Source of the DNA: Bacillota bacterium
GTDB taxonomy: Bacteria; Bacillota; Limnochordia; Darwinibacteriales; Darwinibacteriaceae
NCBI GenBank assembly: GCA_012518645.1
Contig: JAAYRS010000043.1
Span: forward strand, 1-33,446
Length of the DNA: 33,446 nucleotides
Direction: 5' to 3'
How positions within the stretch are numbered: the stretch's first letter is position 1; each line of letters starts with the position of its first letter. The position numbers were made by a program, and so were the translations under genes. Below, in pieces: positions 15,925 through 24,865 of this stretch. Under the pieces are notes generated by a model. It was given only the letters and a program-made list of their open reading frames with translations. It was not told where the DNA came from and did no database searches.

Positions 15925-15953
15925 AGTCTACACTTCATTGCGGTCCTTGTCAA
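15925..15953 (-). promoter_or_regulatory. Sigma-A promoter of mgtA
   Basis: TTGACA (15953-15948), a 17-base spacer and TAGACT (15930-15925) on the minus strand. The start near 15918 gives a leader of about 200 bases before the mgtA ATG. Confidence 0.75.
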
Positions 15954-16044
15954 CTTTTTCCTGCTGCCTAAAGCGCGCCCGGCAGCGGTTTTTGTGATAG
16001 ATTGGGCCCTTCTTCCTCAAAATAGGAAGGAGAGGAGGGAAAGC

Positions 16045-16236
16045 ATGCTTCATTTCAAAGAAAACCCAAAAGGCGTTAAACTGGGTAAAAAGACATTCCG
16101 GCAAACACCCCTGGAAAGACACTCCACTGCCGCTTGGGCTAACCGGGCAGCTCGCAAAGACATTTCACAAGTCCCCCTGCCCAGTGCTCTAGATGTGGAA
16201 TTAGCCCGAGAATGGGTCAATCAGAATCAGAAATAG
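16045..16236 (+). CDS. DUF3787 family spore-surface-type protein
   Basis: A 63-residue protein. ERHSTAAWANRA in the middle and the ending ALDVELAREWVNQNQK match DUF3787, a short family of clostridial spore-formers, one member of which is annotated as a spore surface protein. No signal peptide or membrane segment is visible; it is basic at the start and acidic at the end. The ATG follows GAGAGGAGGGAAAGC, a strong ribosome site. It stands alone, divergent from mgtA, and ends at a terminator shared with nifJ. The biochemical role is unknown. Confidence 0.82.
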   Translation: MLHFKENPKGVKLGKKTFRQTPLERHSTAAWANRAARKDISQVPLPSALDVELAREWVNQNQK

Positions 16237-16264
16237 GTAAAAGCAGGGCTGGCCCTGCTTTTAC
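16237..16264. terminator. Bidirectional terminator between DUF3787 gene and nifJ
   Basis: A 13-bp perfect stem (GTAAAAGCAGGGC with GCCCTGCTTTTAC) and a two-base loop, giving a T-rich end in both directions. It starts directly after the DUF3787 stop codon and includes the nifJ stop codon. Confidence 0.85.
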
Positions 16265-19200
16265 TCTTTGGCCAGTCTTTTATATTCTTCATAGCGTTCT
16301 TGGGCGTGGATTTCCGCTTGGGCAAATAATTCCTGAGCTAATTCGGGAAACGAGTTTTCCAAAGAGGAATAACGAAATTCACTCTTTAGAAATTGACTAA
16401 ACGAAGCGCTGGGCTCCTTAGAATCCAGGCTAAAGGGATTTTTTCCCTCCTTCTTAAGCAGGGGATTATAACGGTAGAGATGCCAATATCCGGCTTCCAC
16501 CGCCCTTTTTTCCTGAAGAATACTGGTCCCCATCCCGGTTCTGATTCCGTGGTTAATACAGGGGGAATAAGCAATAAGTAAGGACGGCCCGGGGTAACTC
16601 TCCGCTTCCAGGATGGTGCGGATACAGTGGTTCATATTGGCACCGAGAGCAATTTGGGCCACATAAACCGAACCATAAACCATGGCCATTCGGCCTAAAT
16701 CCTTTTTGCGAAACCGTTTCCCGGCCGCAGCAAACTTAGCAACTGCGGCGGTGGGTGTAGCCTTAGAGGATTGGCCCCCTGTATTGGAGTAGACCTCTGT
16801 GTCTAAAACTAAAATATTTAAATCTTCCTCCAGCGATAAAACATGATCCAGACCCCCAAAGCCGATATCATAGGCCCAACCGTCGCCGCCCACAACCCAA
16901 AGAGATTTTTTTGTGAAATGATCTTTTAAATTCAAGATCTCTGTTCTCAAAACATCCTCGGATTTACTTCCCGCACTTAAAATGCGTACAATTTCCCTTC
17001 CCGCCTGCTGGGAGATCTGGGGATCCCCGCTCTGCGCCAACCATTGCCGGCAGAATTCTTTTAGCTCTTCCTGTTCAGAGCTTTCTAAAAGGTTTTGCAC
17101 CAACGCCTTCAGCCTTTGCCTTCGTTGATTGATCCCCACAAGCATCCCCAAGCCGTATTCGGCATTATCCTCAAAGAGGGAGTTAGCCCAGGCCGGCCCT
17201 AAACCTTCTTCGTTAACAGTATAGGGGAAAGAAGGGGCACTGGCGCTATAAATTGAAGAGCATCCCGTAGCATTGGCTATCAGCATCCGTTCCCCGAATA
17301 GCTGGCTGATTAAACGCAGGTAAGGAGTTTCCCCGCAGCCTGGGCAGGCTCCGTGAAATTCAAAGAGGGGGGTTTTAAATTGACTCCCCTTTAAAGTCCG
17401 CCAGTTTATGGCCTCTGCTTTTGAGGCAACAGTTAGGGCAAATTCCCAGTTTTCACCCTGGGCCTTAATCTCTTCTTCCGCGGGTTTCATTATCAAGGCC
17501 TTTCCCGCCGCGGGGCAGACGTCTGCGCAGTTACCGCAGCCGGTACAATCTAAAGCGCTTACTTGAATCCGATAATTCAAACCCTGCAGCTCTTTTCCCA
17601 AGGCCTTTTTAGTTAGAAAACCCTCGGGGGCCGCGGATAGTTCCTCCTCATCCAGCAAAAAGGGGCGAATCACAGCGTGGGGACAGACAAAAGAGCACTG
17701 GTTGCACTGGATACACTTTTCCAATTGCCACTGGGGCACTAAAACTGCAATGCCCCGTTTTTCATAGGCTGTGGTGCCGTTGGGGAAAACACCATCTTCT
17801 CTGCCCTTAAAAGCGCTCACAGGTAAATTATCACCCTCCAGGCGCGCCATGGGCAGCTGAATATTTTCCACAAAAGGAGGCAGCTCATCCTGCTCTTGAG
17901 AAGCCGGTTCCCGGAGATTTTTCCACTCCGGGGGGACCTCAACTTCCACCAATGCAGAAACCCCCTGATCGATGGCAGCTTCGTTCATTTCCACAATCCG
18001 GCGGCCTTTTCTGCCATAAAGTTCCTGCACCGATTGCTTAAGGTAGCGCAGTGCATCATCAATGGGAATGACCTTTGCCAGTTGAAAAAAGGCCGCCTGC
18101 ATAATCATATTGATGCGGTTACCCAGGCCCAGTTTTTCCGCAATGGAAACAGCATCAATGATATAAAAACGGGCGGCCTTTTCCCCCAGGTTCCTGCGGA
18201 GAGAAATAGGGAGATGATCCTCCAGCTGATCCAAGCCCCAAGTACAGTTTAAAACAAAAGTGCCGCCGGGCTTAAGCCCCTTTAAAAGATCATAGCTGTT
18301 GACAAAAGCTTGATTATGGCAGGCGATATAATCGGCTTCTTCTACTAAATAAGGGGCCTTGATCGGACGCGGGCCAAAGCGGAGGTGAGAGACTGTAGTC
18401 CCCCCGGATTTTTTACTGTCGTAGGAAAAATAGGCTTGGGCATATAAATCAGTATTCTCCCCTATAATCCGCACCGCGCCCTGGTTAGCCCCTACGGTGC
18501 CGTCAGAGCCAAGGCCCCAGAATTTACAGCTGATAGTGCCCTCCTCCATTATATCCAGCGCTTCCCCTGCAGGCAGGGAATGGTAAGTAAGATCATCAAC
18601 GATTCCAATCGTAAAACCATCGCGGGGATCATCTTCCTGCAGATTGCGGAAGACGGAGCGAATATGGGCCGGCCTCGTATCTTTAGAACCTAGGCCATAC
18701 CTCCCCCCCACAATTAAGGGGCGCCTGGTTAAAGATTGGCAGGATTTAATCACATCCAAATAAAGGGGTTCTCCCGGGGAACCAGGTTCTTTAGTACGAT
18801 CTAAAACAGCGATTTTTTCCACCGAATCGGGAAGCACTGCCAAAAAATGCTTCCCAGAAAAGGGCCGGTACAAGCGGACTTTTATCAAGCCGACCTTTTC
18901 CCCCTGTTCCAGAAGATAATCCACGGTCTTTTCGATAGTGTCACAAACAGAACCCATGGCCACAACCACTTCCTCCCCCCGGGGATGCCCGTGGTAATCA
19001 AAAAGGCCGTAGGAACGGTTTGTTAATTGAGCTAATCGGTTCAAATAATCTTGAACAATTGCCGGCACCCTTTCATAAAAGGGATTAGCTGCTTCCCGTC
19101 CTTGAAAATAGATATCGGGGTTTTGAGCGCTCCCTTTGGTAAAAGGCCGTTCCGGGTTAAGGCCGCGCCGGCGAAAATCCCGGAGGGCTTCTAAATCCAA

Positions 19201-19779
19201 AAGGCCCTTCATGTCTTCATATTGAAGGGGTTCAATTTTCTGATATTCGTGAGAGGTGCGAAATCCATCAAAAAAATGGAGAAAAGGAATGCGGGCTTTA
19301 ATTGAGGCCAAATGGCTGATGCAAGCAAAATCCATAACTTCTTGGACATTAGACGAAGCGAGCAGGGCAAAACCCGTTTGCCGGCAGGCCATCACATCCT
19401 GATGGTCGCCAAAGATTGATAAAGCGTGGGCTGCAATAGCCCTGGCGCTTACATGAAAAACACAGGGCAGGAGTTCACCGGCAATTTTATACATATTGGG
19501 GATCATTAAAAGAAGGCCCTGGGAAGCGGTAAAGGTGGAAGTTAAGACACCTACCGCCGCTAACCCGTGAACTGCCCCGGCCGCGCCTGCTTCCGACTGC
19601 ATTTCCACCACCCGCACCTGGTCTCCGAAAAGGTTTTTTCTGCCCTGGGCGCTCCATTCGTCAGCTAATTCCGCCATAGGGGTGGAGGGGGTAATTGGAT
19701 AAATGGCGCTTGCTTCCGTAAAAGCATAAGCCGCGCGGGCGGCTGCCTCATTCCCATTAACTGTGATATACCTGCTCAT
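16261..19779 (-). CDS. nifJ: Pyruvate:ferredoxin (flavodoxin) oxidoreductase
   Basis: A 1172-residue single-chain PFOR that splits pyruvate with CoA to acetyl-CoA, CO2 and reduced ferredoxin. Domains in order: pyruvate-binding TPP partner (YAFTEASAIYPITPSTPMAE at the start), the GXGSDGTVGANQ gamma segment, two [4Fe-4S] motifs (CIQCNQCSFVCP near 686 and CTGCGNCADVCP near 743), then the TPP domain with HGACPGCGETPY (near 813, additional cluster cysteines) and GGDGWAYDIGFGG (near 963). ATG at 19779 follows GGAGGTTAGATC. It is monocistronic. The likely acceptor is the ferredoxin at 2004-2186. Confidence 0.97.
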   Translation of the reverse strand: MSRYITVNGNEAAARAAYAFTEASAIYPITPSTPMAELADEWSAQGRKNLFGDQVRVVEMQSEAGAAGAVHGLAAVGVLTSTFTASQGLLLMIPNMYKIAGELLPCVFHVSARAIAAHALSIFGDHQDVMACRQTGFALLASSNVQEVMDFACISHLASIKARIPFLHFFDGFRTSHEYQKIEPLQYEDMKGLLDLEALRDFRRRGLNPERPFTKGSAQNPDIYFQGREAANPFYERVPAIVQDYLNRLAQLTNRSYGLFDYHGHPRGEEVVVAMGSVCDTIEKTVDYLLEQGEKVGLIKVRLYRPFSGKHFLAVLPDSVEKIAVLDRTKEPGSPGEPLYLDVIKSCQSLTRRPLIVGGRYGLGSKDTRPAHIRSVFRNLQEDDPRDGFTIGIVDDLTYHSLPAGEALDIMEEGTISCKFWGLGSDGTVGANQGAVRIIGENTDLYAQAYFSYDSKKSGGTTVSHLRFGPRPIKAPYLVEEADYIACHNQAFVNSYDLLKGLKPGGTFVLNCTWGLDQLEDHLPISLRRNLGEKAARFYIIDAVSIAEKLGLGNRINMIMQAAFFQLAKVIPIDDALRYLKQSVQELYGRKGRRIVEMNEAAIDQGVSALVEVEVPPEWKNLREPASQEQDELPPFVENIQLPMARLEGDNLPVSAFKGREDGVFPNGTTAYEKRGIAVLVPQWQLEKCIQCNQCSFVCPHAVIRPFLLDEEELSAAPEGFLTKKALGKELQGLNYRIQVSALDCTGCGNCADVCPAAGKALIMKPAEEEIKAQGENWEFALTVASKAEAINWRTLKGSQFKTPLFEFHGACPGCGETPYLRLISQLFGERMLIANATGCSSIYSASAPSFPYTVNEEGLGPAWANSLFEDNAEYGLGMLVGINQRRQRLKALVQNLLESSEQEELKEFCRQWLAQSGDPQISQQAGREIVRILSAGSKSEDVLRTEILNLKDHFTKKSLWVVGGDGWAYDIGFGGLDHVLSLEEDLNILVLDTEVYSNTGGQSSKATPTAAVAKFAAAGKRFRKKDLGRMAMVYGSVYVAQIALGANMNHCIRTILEAESYPGPSLLIAYSPCINHGIRTGMGTSILQEKRAVEAGYWHLYRYNPLLKKEGKNPFSLDSKEPSASFSQFLKSEFRYSSLENSFPELAQELFAQAEIHAQERYEEYKRLAKE

Positions 19780-19838
19780 GATCTAACCTCCGATTCTTTC
19801 TCTCTCCCCTATTATTAGGAAAAAAATTGTTCTCATAC

Positions 19839-19866
19839 AAAAAAAGACTATGGGTTATCCATAGCC
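19839..19866 (-). terminator. Intrinsic terminator of the ABC/DUF4097 operon
   Basis: GGCTATGG pairs with CCATAGTC (one G-U pair) around a five-base loop, followed by seven T on the minus strand, 15 bases after the last gene. Confidence 0.88.
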
Positions 19867-19880
19867 TTTTAAGTAAATTT

Positions 19881-20717
19881 TCAGTCTTTCAAGCTAAGAG
19901 TAAGGGTGCTGAATTCGCCCTTGATCTTAACCGGGTTGGCGCCGGCTCCCACCCGGCCCCTCAACTTTTTACGCTCCCCTGTTTCTTCAAGCTCCAGAGA
20001 AGAAGGCAAAAGTCCGCTCAAATCCCCTCGATTTAAATTGAGATCAAAGTCATAGCCCGCCGCGCTGTTTATTAAATCCAAACTGAGGGTGGAATGGGCA
20101 TCTTCAACTATAACTGCTCCCTCTATGTTCTTCAAGTCCAAATGGGAAAAGTTGCTCTTGATTGCCAACGAACCTGCAAAATCAGTTACAAAAATTTCGG
20201 CATGCTGCCCTTCCAGCCGGAGATCGCCTTCCCAGCCGCTCACATTGACCATTCCGTGCTTTTGTTCTAAAAGCAACTTCATCCCCGGCGGCGCTTGGAT
20301 CTGGTAAATTACTTTTAGATTCCCCTTAGAGGGCCCCTGGCCAGCTAGTTCGTAGCTAACCTGATTCTTCTCGGCCCGCTCCAATACCTCCCACTCCTCT
20401 AAAAGCTGCTCCGCCCGGCTTGCGCTGGCTGCTTTAGCGATAAGGTGGGTCCCGATCAAAATTTGATCGCCCTCTGTGCCCGCAACCCTTATTTCTCCGC
20501 CCCAATGATCGCTAATTCGGAGCGCTGAAACTTGTTCCCGGTCCCAAGCAAAATGCTGGGTTTTCTGGGCATTTGGCCCGGAAAGATCCATCTCCAAAGA
20601 GATGCCTTTCTTGCTTGGATCCCTAAAAAGCGCAGAAAGGCCGCTAAATTTAAGATCCAAGAAAAAAAGAAGGGTGAGAGCAAGCAAAACCAGAACTGTA
20701 ATTCTCCTTATTTTCAT
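19881..20717 (-). CDS. Membrane-anchored DUF4097-like protein
   Basis: A 278-residue protein with an N-terminal hydrophobic anchor or signal (ITVLVLLALTLLFFLDL) and a long beta-rich outer part. Repeating short strands such as VSGWEGDLRLEGQHAEIFV and AIKSNFSHLDLKNIEG look like the DUF4097 beta-helix (putative adhesin) fold. No cysteine lipobox is seen. It is the last gene of a GntR / ATPase / permease operon, 11 bases after the permease, so it may help the transporter sense or bind an envelope ligand. The family link is by pattern only. Confidence 0.65.
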   Translation of the reverse strand: MKIRRITVLVLLALTLLFFLDLKFSGLSALFRDPSKKGISLEMDLSGPNAQKTQHFAWDREQVSALRISDHWGGEIRVAGTEGDQILIGTHLIAKAASASRAEQLLEEWEVLERAEKNQVSYELAGQGPSKGNLKVIYQIQAPPGMKLLLEQKHGMVNVSGWEGDLRLEGQHAEIFVTDFAGSLAIKSNFSHLDLKNIEGAVIVEDAHSTLSLDLINSAAGYDFDLNLNRGDLSGLLPSSLELEETGERKKLRGRVGAGANPVKIKGEFSTLTLSLKD

Positions 20718-20728
20718 CTTCTCCCCAC

Positions 20729-21484
20729 CTATCCATTAACTTCCACATAATTTTCCAAACAATAACCTGTCAGCCAAAAGAATCCAAAAATAATCAGCCC
20801 TTGGCTGATCTTAGGGGCAGCATCCCAATAAGAAACAATGGGCCTGCCGATTAGATCTAGCCGAAAGAGGCGATGCAGAGGAACAGCCGGGATCCAGCGG
20901 AAAAGGGGTTCCAAAAGTCCGCCCATCCTCCCGGTTACCCAAAATGCTAAAAAAAAGGTCCACAAGGAAACCAAACCCTGGAGGCGGCCCACCATTTTAC
21001 TGACCACAAAAGCCAATTGGATGAAAATAACAGAGGAGACCACCTGGGACAGACCGATTAAGTAAAACAGAAACCCGTTTCTTAAAAGCCAAGAAGCTGG
21101 AAACGAAGCCAGAATTTCCCCCGCAAAGGGATTGAAAAGAGCGTTGGCGGCTGCCACCACCCCTAAATAGACTGTGTATTCTGCAGCAATGGTGCAGAGC
21201 TTAGAGAGGGTGAGCTGCCAGCCGGGAACTGGTAAGCACAACAGGGTGTAAACTGTATCTTCCCGCCATTCAGTGCGCAGGCTTTGAAAACTCTGCCAAA
21301 AAAGCCAAAAAGGCAGGAACATCAGGGGCGCCGCCATTAAAATACCCACCAGATCTTCATGCCAGCCGCCGGCCAGCTTAAAGCGCAAAAAGACTATTAA
21401 CCCTGCGCTGAGCCCGGAAATAATGCCTAAAGGCCAGCGGATTGACTCTAAATCTTTTCTTAATAAGCGGAGAAATGGTAACAT
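20729..21484 (-). CDS. ABC transporter membrane subunit (YtrC/ABC-2-like)
   Basis: A 251-residue protein with about six hydrophobic helices, consistent with an ABC-2-type permease. No binding-protein or substrate motif can be seen. The ATG overlaps the stop of the ATPase gene (TAATG), so the two are translationally coupled. With the YtrA-type repressor first in the operon it resembles the Bacillus ytr and bcr-like systems that react to cell-wall antibiotics, but the substrate is unknown. Confidence 0.82.
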   Translation of the reverse strand: MLPFLRLLRKDLESIRWPLGIISGLSAGLIVFLRFKLAGGWHEDLVGILMAAPLMFLPFWLFWQSFQSLRTEWREDTVYTLLCLPVPGWQLTLSKLCTIAAEYTVYLGVVAAANALFNPFAGEILASFPASWLLRNGFLFYLIGLSQVVSSVIFIQLAFVVSKMVGRLQGLVSLWTFFLAFWVTGRMGGLLEPLFRWIPAVPLHRLFRLDLIGRPIVSYWDAAPKISQGLIIFGFFWLTGYCLENYVEVNG

Positions 21485-22194
21485 TAAACAAAGACCTCCT
21501 TGAAAATGTCATTAATGGATTGGCCGTGCTCGGTGCGCAGGTCTTCTGCATTGCCTTGAAGGTAGACCTCGCCCTGATCCAAAAAAATCACCCCATCAAA
21601 AAGCTGCTCCGTACTTCCGACGGCATGAGTGGAGATAATCATTGTCTGTTCCTCGCTTTTAAACTGCCGAATAATACCTTCCACGATCCGTTCCCTGGAA
21701 GAGGGGTCAATACCGCTAAAAGGCTCATCCAAAAGAATCAAAGGGGCCTTCCGGGCTAAAGCCAGGATTAATTTCAGCCTGGCGCGCATTCCGCGGGAGA
21801 GGGCGCCCACTTTTTGCTCTCCTTTTAAGCGCATAAAATCTAAGAGTTCTTCGGCCCGCCCTGCTTGCCAATCCTGATAAAAGCCGGCCGTAAAATCTAA
21901 AGTTCCTTGAACAGTCATCCAACGATAAAGATGATCAAGTTCGGGCATAAACGCAATCAGCTTCCTAGCTTGGCGCCCGGGCTCCTGATTATAAATTTTA
22001 ATTAGGCCCCCGTCCGGTTGGGCCAAACCAACTAAGCACTTCAGGAAGGTAGATTTACCGCTGCCGTTGGGACCCAGAAGCCCCCAAATTTGGCCCCGCT
22101 CCAGCTGCAAATTAATTCCCCTGAGGGCTTCCGCCCCGGGATAACGTTTCCTTAAACCTTCTACAAACACAGCTTGATCGGCGTAGTTCATCAT
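21484..22194 (-). CDS. ABC transporter ATP-binding protein
   Basis: A 236-residue ATPase with Walker A GPNGSGKST, Q-loop region (AFMPELD), signature LSRGMRARL (a divergent LSGGQ), Walker B LILLDEPFSGID and switch His in STHAVGS. It powers the membrane protein encoded next. Both ends overlap neighbours through TAATG junctions, with GGAGGTGAGG as ribosome site. The LSRGM signature is typical of YtrB/CcmA-like export ATPases. Confidence 0.93.
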   Translation of the reverse strand: MMNYADQAVFVEGLRKRYPGAEALRGINLQLERGQIWGLLGPNGSGKSTFLKCLVGLAQPDGGLIKIYNQEPGRQARKLIAFMPELDHLYRWMTVQGTLDFTAGFYQDWQAGRAEELLDFMRLKGEQKVGALSRGMRARLKLILALARKAPLILLDEPFSGIDPSSRERIVEGIIRQFKSEEQTMIISTHAVGSTEQLFDGVIFLDQGEVYLQGNAEDLRTEHGQSINDIFKEVFV

Positions 22195-22577
22195 TACCTC
22201 ACCTCACCTCCGTTTTTTTGCCGCATTCCGGTGCGGACCAATTCCAGAATATCTTCATCTCCATAACCCAAAGCTGCCATGGCAGCCAGAAAATCATTTA
22301 CAACGTTTTTTAACATCTCTGTACGCAGCTGCCCTACAAGGCTCTCATCTTCGGTCATATAAGTCCCCTGCCCCCTTAATGTTCGCACTAAACCAAGGTT
22401 TTCCATTTCCCGGTAGGCCCTCTGCACCGTATTCACGTTAACTTTTAATTCTGCCGCTAATTCCCGCTGAGAGGGAATCTTTTGGCCGGGTACCAGCTCC
22501 CCTACGGCAGCCTTGCGCTTAAACCCGTTGATGATCTGCAGGTAAATTGGAAATGATGTGCTAAAATCAATTTTCAA
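22194..22577 (-). CDS. GntR-family regulator, YtrA subfamily
   Basis: A 127-residue regulator. The N-terminal winged helix (KIPSQRELAAELKVNVNTVQ, AYREMENLGLVRTLRGQGTY) is GntR type. The short C-terminal part, about 50 residues, lacks a large ligand domain, which defines YtrA. These usually repress their own operon. A palindrome (22605-22618) lies between its promoter and start. ATG at 22577 follows GGAGGTGAGACC. Confidence 0.92.
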   Translation of the reverse strand: MKIDFSTSFPIYLQIINGFKRKAAVGELVPGQKIPSQRELAAELKVNVNTVQRAYREMENLGLVRTLRGQGTYMTEDESLVGQLRTEMLKNVVNDFLAAMAALGYGDEDILELVRTGMRQKNGGEVR

Positions 22578-22604
22578 ATTGGTCTCACCTCCTGCCTCTA
22601 GTGA

Positions 22605-22656
22605 CCTAGTGTACTAGGCTACTGTTACTATAATACACAATTACCACTTTTGTCAA
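22605..22656. promoter_or_regulatory. Divergent promoter region with palindromic operator
   Basis: On the minus strand TTGACA (22656-22651) is followed by a TATTATAG region (22635-22628), giving the operon promoter. CCTAGT-GT-ACTAGG (22605-22618) is a near-perfect palindrome just past the start point, a probable YtrA-type operator. On the plus strand an exact TATAAT (22629-22634) could serve the divergent gene at 22704, with the same palindrome over its -35 zone. Confidence 0.65.
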
Positions 22657-22703
22657 CTGCTATTTTTATTTTTTCCGTGCAGACTAAAGAAGAGGGAAAG
22701 GAT

Positions 22704-23015
22704 ATGCTGCTTACCAGGTTGATTATGACTGCTTGGGCCAGCTTACTAACGTTAGCCTTATTCGATGATAATGCGTGGTGGCTGGTGTTGATTTTTTCTG
22801 CATTTACCGCTTTAATCAATTCCCAATTCGATTTACCCCTGCCGCGGGAAGGCTGGAAGCCCCTGGGCAAAGGATTTCTTGGGGCCGGGCTTGCCCTTTT
22901 GGCGGGGGCCCTCCCTATTTTCCGCACTACCCCGGGGACTTTAATCGGTTTTGCCTTACTGCTGGCCTGGGGAGAATTTCTTATCAAAAAGATAAATATT
23001 AAAAGGGGGAGTTAA
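22704..23015 (+). CDS. Small four-helix membrane protein, unknown function
   Basis: A 103-residue protein with about four hydrophobic stretches (residues 3-20, 24-40, 55-72, 80-92) and a basic end (KKINIKRGS). It is loosely like the DUF2512/YndM family in size and layout but I cannot confirm that. ATG at 22704 follows AGAGGGAAAGG. Two bases after its stop comes the YkuS-family gene, so the two are very probably one operon divergent from the GntR operon. Confidence 0.7.
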   Translation: MLLTRLIMTAWASLLTLALFDDNAWWLVLIFSAFTALINSQFDLPLPREGWKPLGKGFLGAGLALLAGALPIFRTTPGTLIGFALLLAWGEFLIKKINIKRGS

Positions 23016-23017
23016 AC

Positions 23018-23257
23018 ATGTCAAAAACTATTGCTGTAGATGACGAACTAACAAATATTCGTCAATATCTAGAAGAGCGGGGATTTCGGGTTGTGAGCCC
23101 GGCCCAAGGTTTTAAGGAGGTTGAGGCCCTTGTAGTCGCGGGGCTAGACACCAATTACTTGGGGGATCAAACTTTAGCCGCTGCTGCACCTGTCATAGAA
23201 GCGAAAGGGCTTACAGCGGAAGAAGTTTGGCGAAAAATAGAGGAGAGAAGCGTTTAA
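23018..23257 (+). CDS. YkuS/UPF0180 family protein
   Basis: A 79-residue cytosolic protein of the UPF0180 (YkuS) family. It begins KTIAVDDELTNIRQYLEERG, and has VVAGLDTNYLGDQ and APVIEAKGLTAEEVWRKIEE, matching the family's VVxGxDxNxxG and INAxGMTAxEI pattern. Function unknown; the family is found in spore-forming Firmicutes. ATG follows AAAAGGGGGAGTTAAAC. Its stop codon overlaps the stop of the convergent MFS gene by four bases. Confidence 0.88.
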   Translation: MSKTIAVDDELTNIRQYLEERGFRVVSPAQGFKEVEALVVAGLDTNYLGDQTLAAAAPVIEAKGLTAEEVWRKIEERSV

Positions 23258-24555
23258 ATTGCGGCTTGTCCCTCCCCGTACAATTCCTTAATGCTGGGCG
23301 ACATGGCCAAGCCCAGACCGAGAAGGGCAATAACCAGCCCAATGGAAACCAGCAGGCCCGAGGGGGTAAAAGTATCCACCAAAACACCGGAAAGTGCCGT
23401 GGAAATGGGAACCAGCATTTGAACCATACTGTCCAAAAGCCCAAACACCCTGCCCCGATAGCTGTCCGGCACCGTTTCCTGCAGCATCACTTGGAAAGGA
23501 ACATTTACTAAGGTATTGAACACACCCGCTGCCACCATGGAAAAGGACATTGAAGTCAAAACAGCGGGAAGAGACATGATTCCAAATACAGCAGGCAAGG
23601 CTAAAACGCCGATAAACACGCTAATTAAACCTTGCGCCCCGATCCCTAGGGCTAAGAGTGCTCCTTTTTTGTATCTTTTCGTCAAGGCGCCGATAACGGC
23701 GGTCCCAAGCAAAAAGCCAACCGGAAGGCCGGCCTGGACGGTCCCAAAATGTTGGGCTTCCAGCAGGAAAATCTCTTTGCCTAAGTACGGTAGAATTACA
23801 CCAAAAACTGGCGCCGCCAGAAAATTAATGGCAACGGCAAAAAAAATTAGGGTTTTAAGCCCCGTGCTTTCCCAGATGTAGGTAAAGCCATTTTTTAAAC
23901 TGCTTAAAAACTGATGGACTGCGCCTTGTTCCCCCACACCCGCATCTTCCCGGGCCATTTTCGGAAAACGGATAAAAAGCTCCGAAAGAGCGGAAAGAAG
24001 GAATGCTGTCCCATTAATTAAAAAGACACCGAAATAACCCGCGGCGCCCACGAGGAAAGCCCCTAAAACCGGGCCTGCAATCATGGTGGCCCCCCGGGAT
24101 AAGTTGTTTAAGGAATTGGCCTTTACCAGTTCTTCCTTCTCAACTAAACCGGGAATAGCTGCGGAAATGGCGGGCCCAAAAAGAACCCCGCAGAGGGACG
24201 AGAGGACTGTGGCTGCATAAAGGACCGAAATAGTCAAATAACCGCTCTTGAAAATAAGGGCCAGGGTTAATAGAATCAACCCCCGCAGCACATCCATGGA
24301 GACCACAATGGCTTTGCGATTCCAAAGATCAGCGAGGACGCCGCTAAAAGGGGCCAAGATCACCGCCGGAACAGATGAAGCAAAAAGCATAGTTCCTAGG
24401 GCCGTCCCCGATCCGGTCAAATCCAACACAAGCCAAGCAAGCGCAAAATAATGAATTCCGTCACCTATTTGGGAAACCAGCCTCCCCAAAAAAAGAAGGC
24501 CGAAATCGCGATTAATCAATAGGCGGCTTCCCAATCCTTGAGTTTGCTCCCCCAT
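23254..24555 (-). CDS. MFS transporter (EntS/MFS_3-like exporter)
   Basis: A 433-residue permease with about 12 hydrophobic helices. It begins INRDFGLLFLGRLVSQIGDG, and ADLWNRKAIVVSMDVLRG matches the loop 2-3 motif of the MFS_3 group, which includes EntS and macrolide efflux (Mef) proteins. It probably exports a small lipophilic compound or siderophore; the substrate is not evident. ATG at 24555 follows GGAG ten bases away; the frame opens further to 24597. Confidence 0.9.
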   Translation of the reverse strand: MGEQTQGLGSRLLINRDFGLLFLGRLVSQIGDGIHYFALAWLVLDLTGSGTALGTMLFASSVPAVILAPFSGVLADLWNRKAIVVSMDVLRGLILLTLALIFKSGYLTISVLYAATVLSSLCGVLFGPAISAAIPGLVEKEELVKANSLNNLSRGATMIAGPVLGAFLVGAAGYFGVFLINGTAFLLSALSELFIRFPKMAREDAGVGEQGAVHQFLSSLKNGFTYIWESTGLKTLIFFAVAINFLAAPVFGVILPYLGKEIFLLEAQHFGTVQAGLPVGFLLGTAVIGALTKRYKKGALLALGIGAQGLISVFIGVLALPAVFGIMSLPAVLTSMSFSMVAAGVFNTLVNVPFQVMLQETVPDSYRGRVFGLLDSMVQMLVPISTALSGVLVDTFTPSGLLVSIGLVIALLGLGLAMSPSIKELYGEGQAAI

Positions 24556-24826
24556 TGTAATCAACTCCGTTAAAGTACCTTTATTCCACCTTAACAACTC
24601 TCATCCCTTCTCAATAGCGGCCGGGGATGGGTTATTGCCTCCGCCTCCGGTCTGATTTCCCAATGTTAAATTTTAATAAAGTTTGGAGTTCAAAAAAACG
24701 AAAATATCTTAATTCGTCGCTTTTTAAGGTGTTTTTTGCCTTTATTCGTTAGCGGTCAGGCTCTATTATTTCTAAAACCAAAAAGCAATCGCAATATTTA
24801 CGAATTGGGAAAGATTACTAAGAAGG
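24556..24826. other. Intergenic stretch without recognised gene
   Basis: Between the MFS start and the divergent riboswitch promoter. It is AT-rich in its right half. I see no ORF with a ribosome site, no clear terminator and no repeat. It probably holds the MFS promoter and 5' leader, but no hexamer pair stands out. Confidence 0.5.
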
Positions 24827-24855
24827 TTGACATTTTGTGGCTTAAATGTTATTAT
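24827..24855 (+). promoter_or_regulatory. Sigma-A promoter of the riboswitch transcript
   Basis: TTGACA (24827-24832), a 17-base spacer and TATTAT (24850-24855). The start near 24862 coincides with the start of the riboswitch. Confidence 0.85.
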
Positions 24856-24865
24856 TAACATGAAA

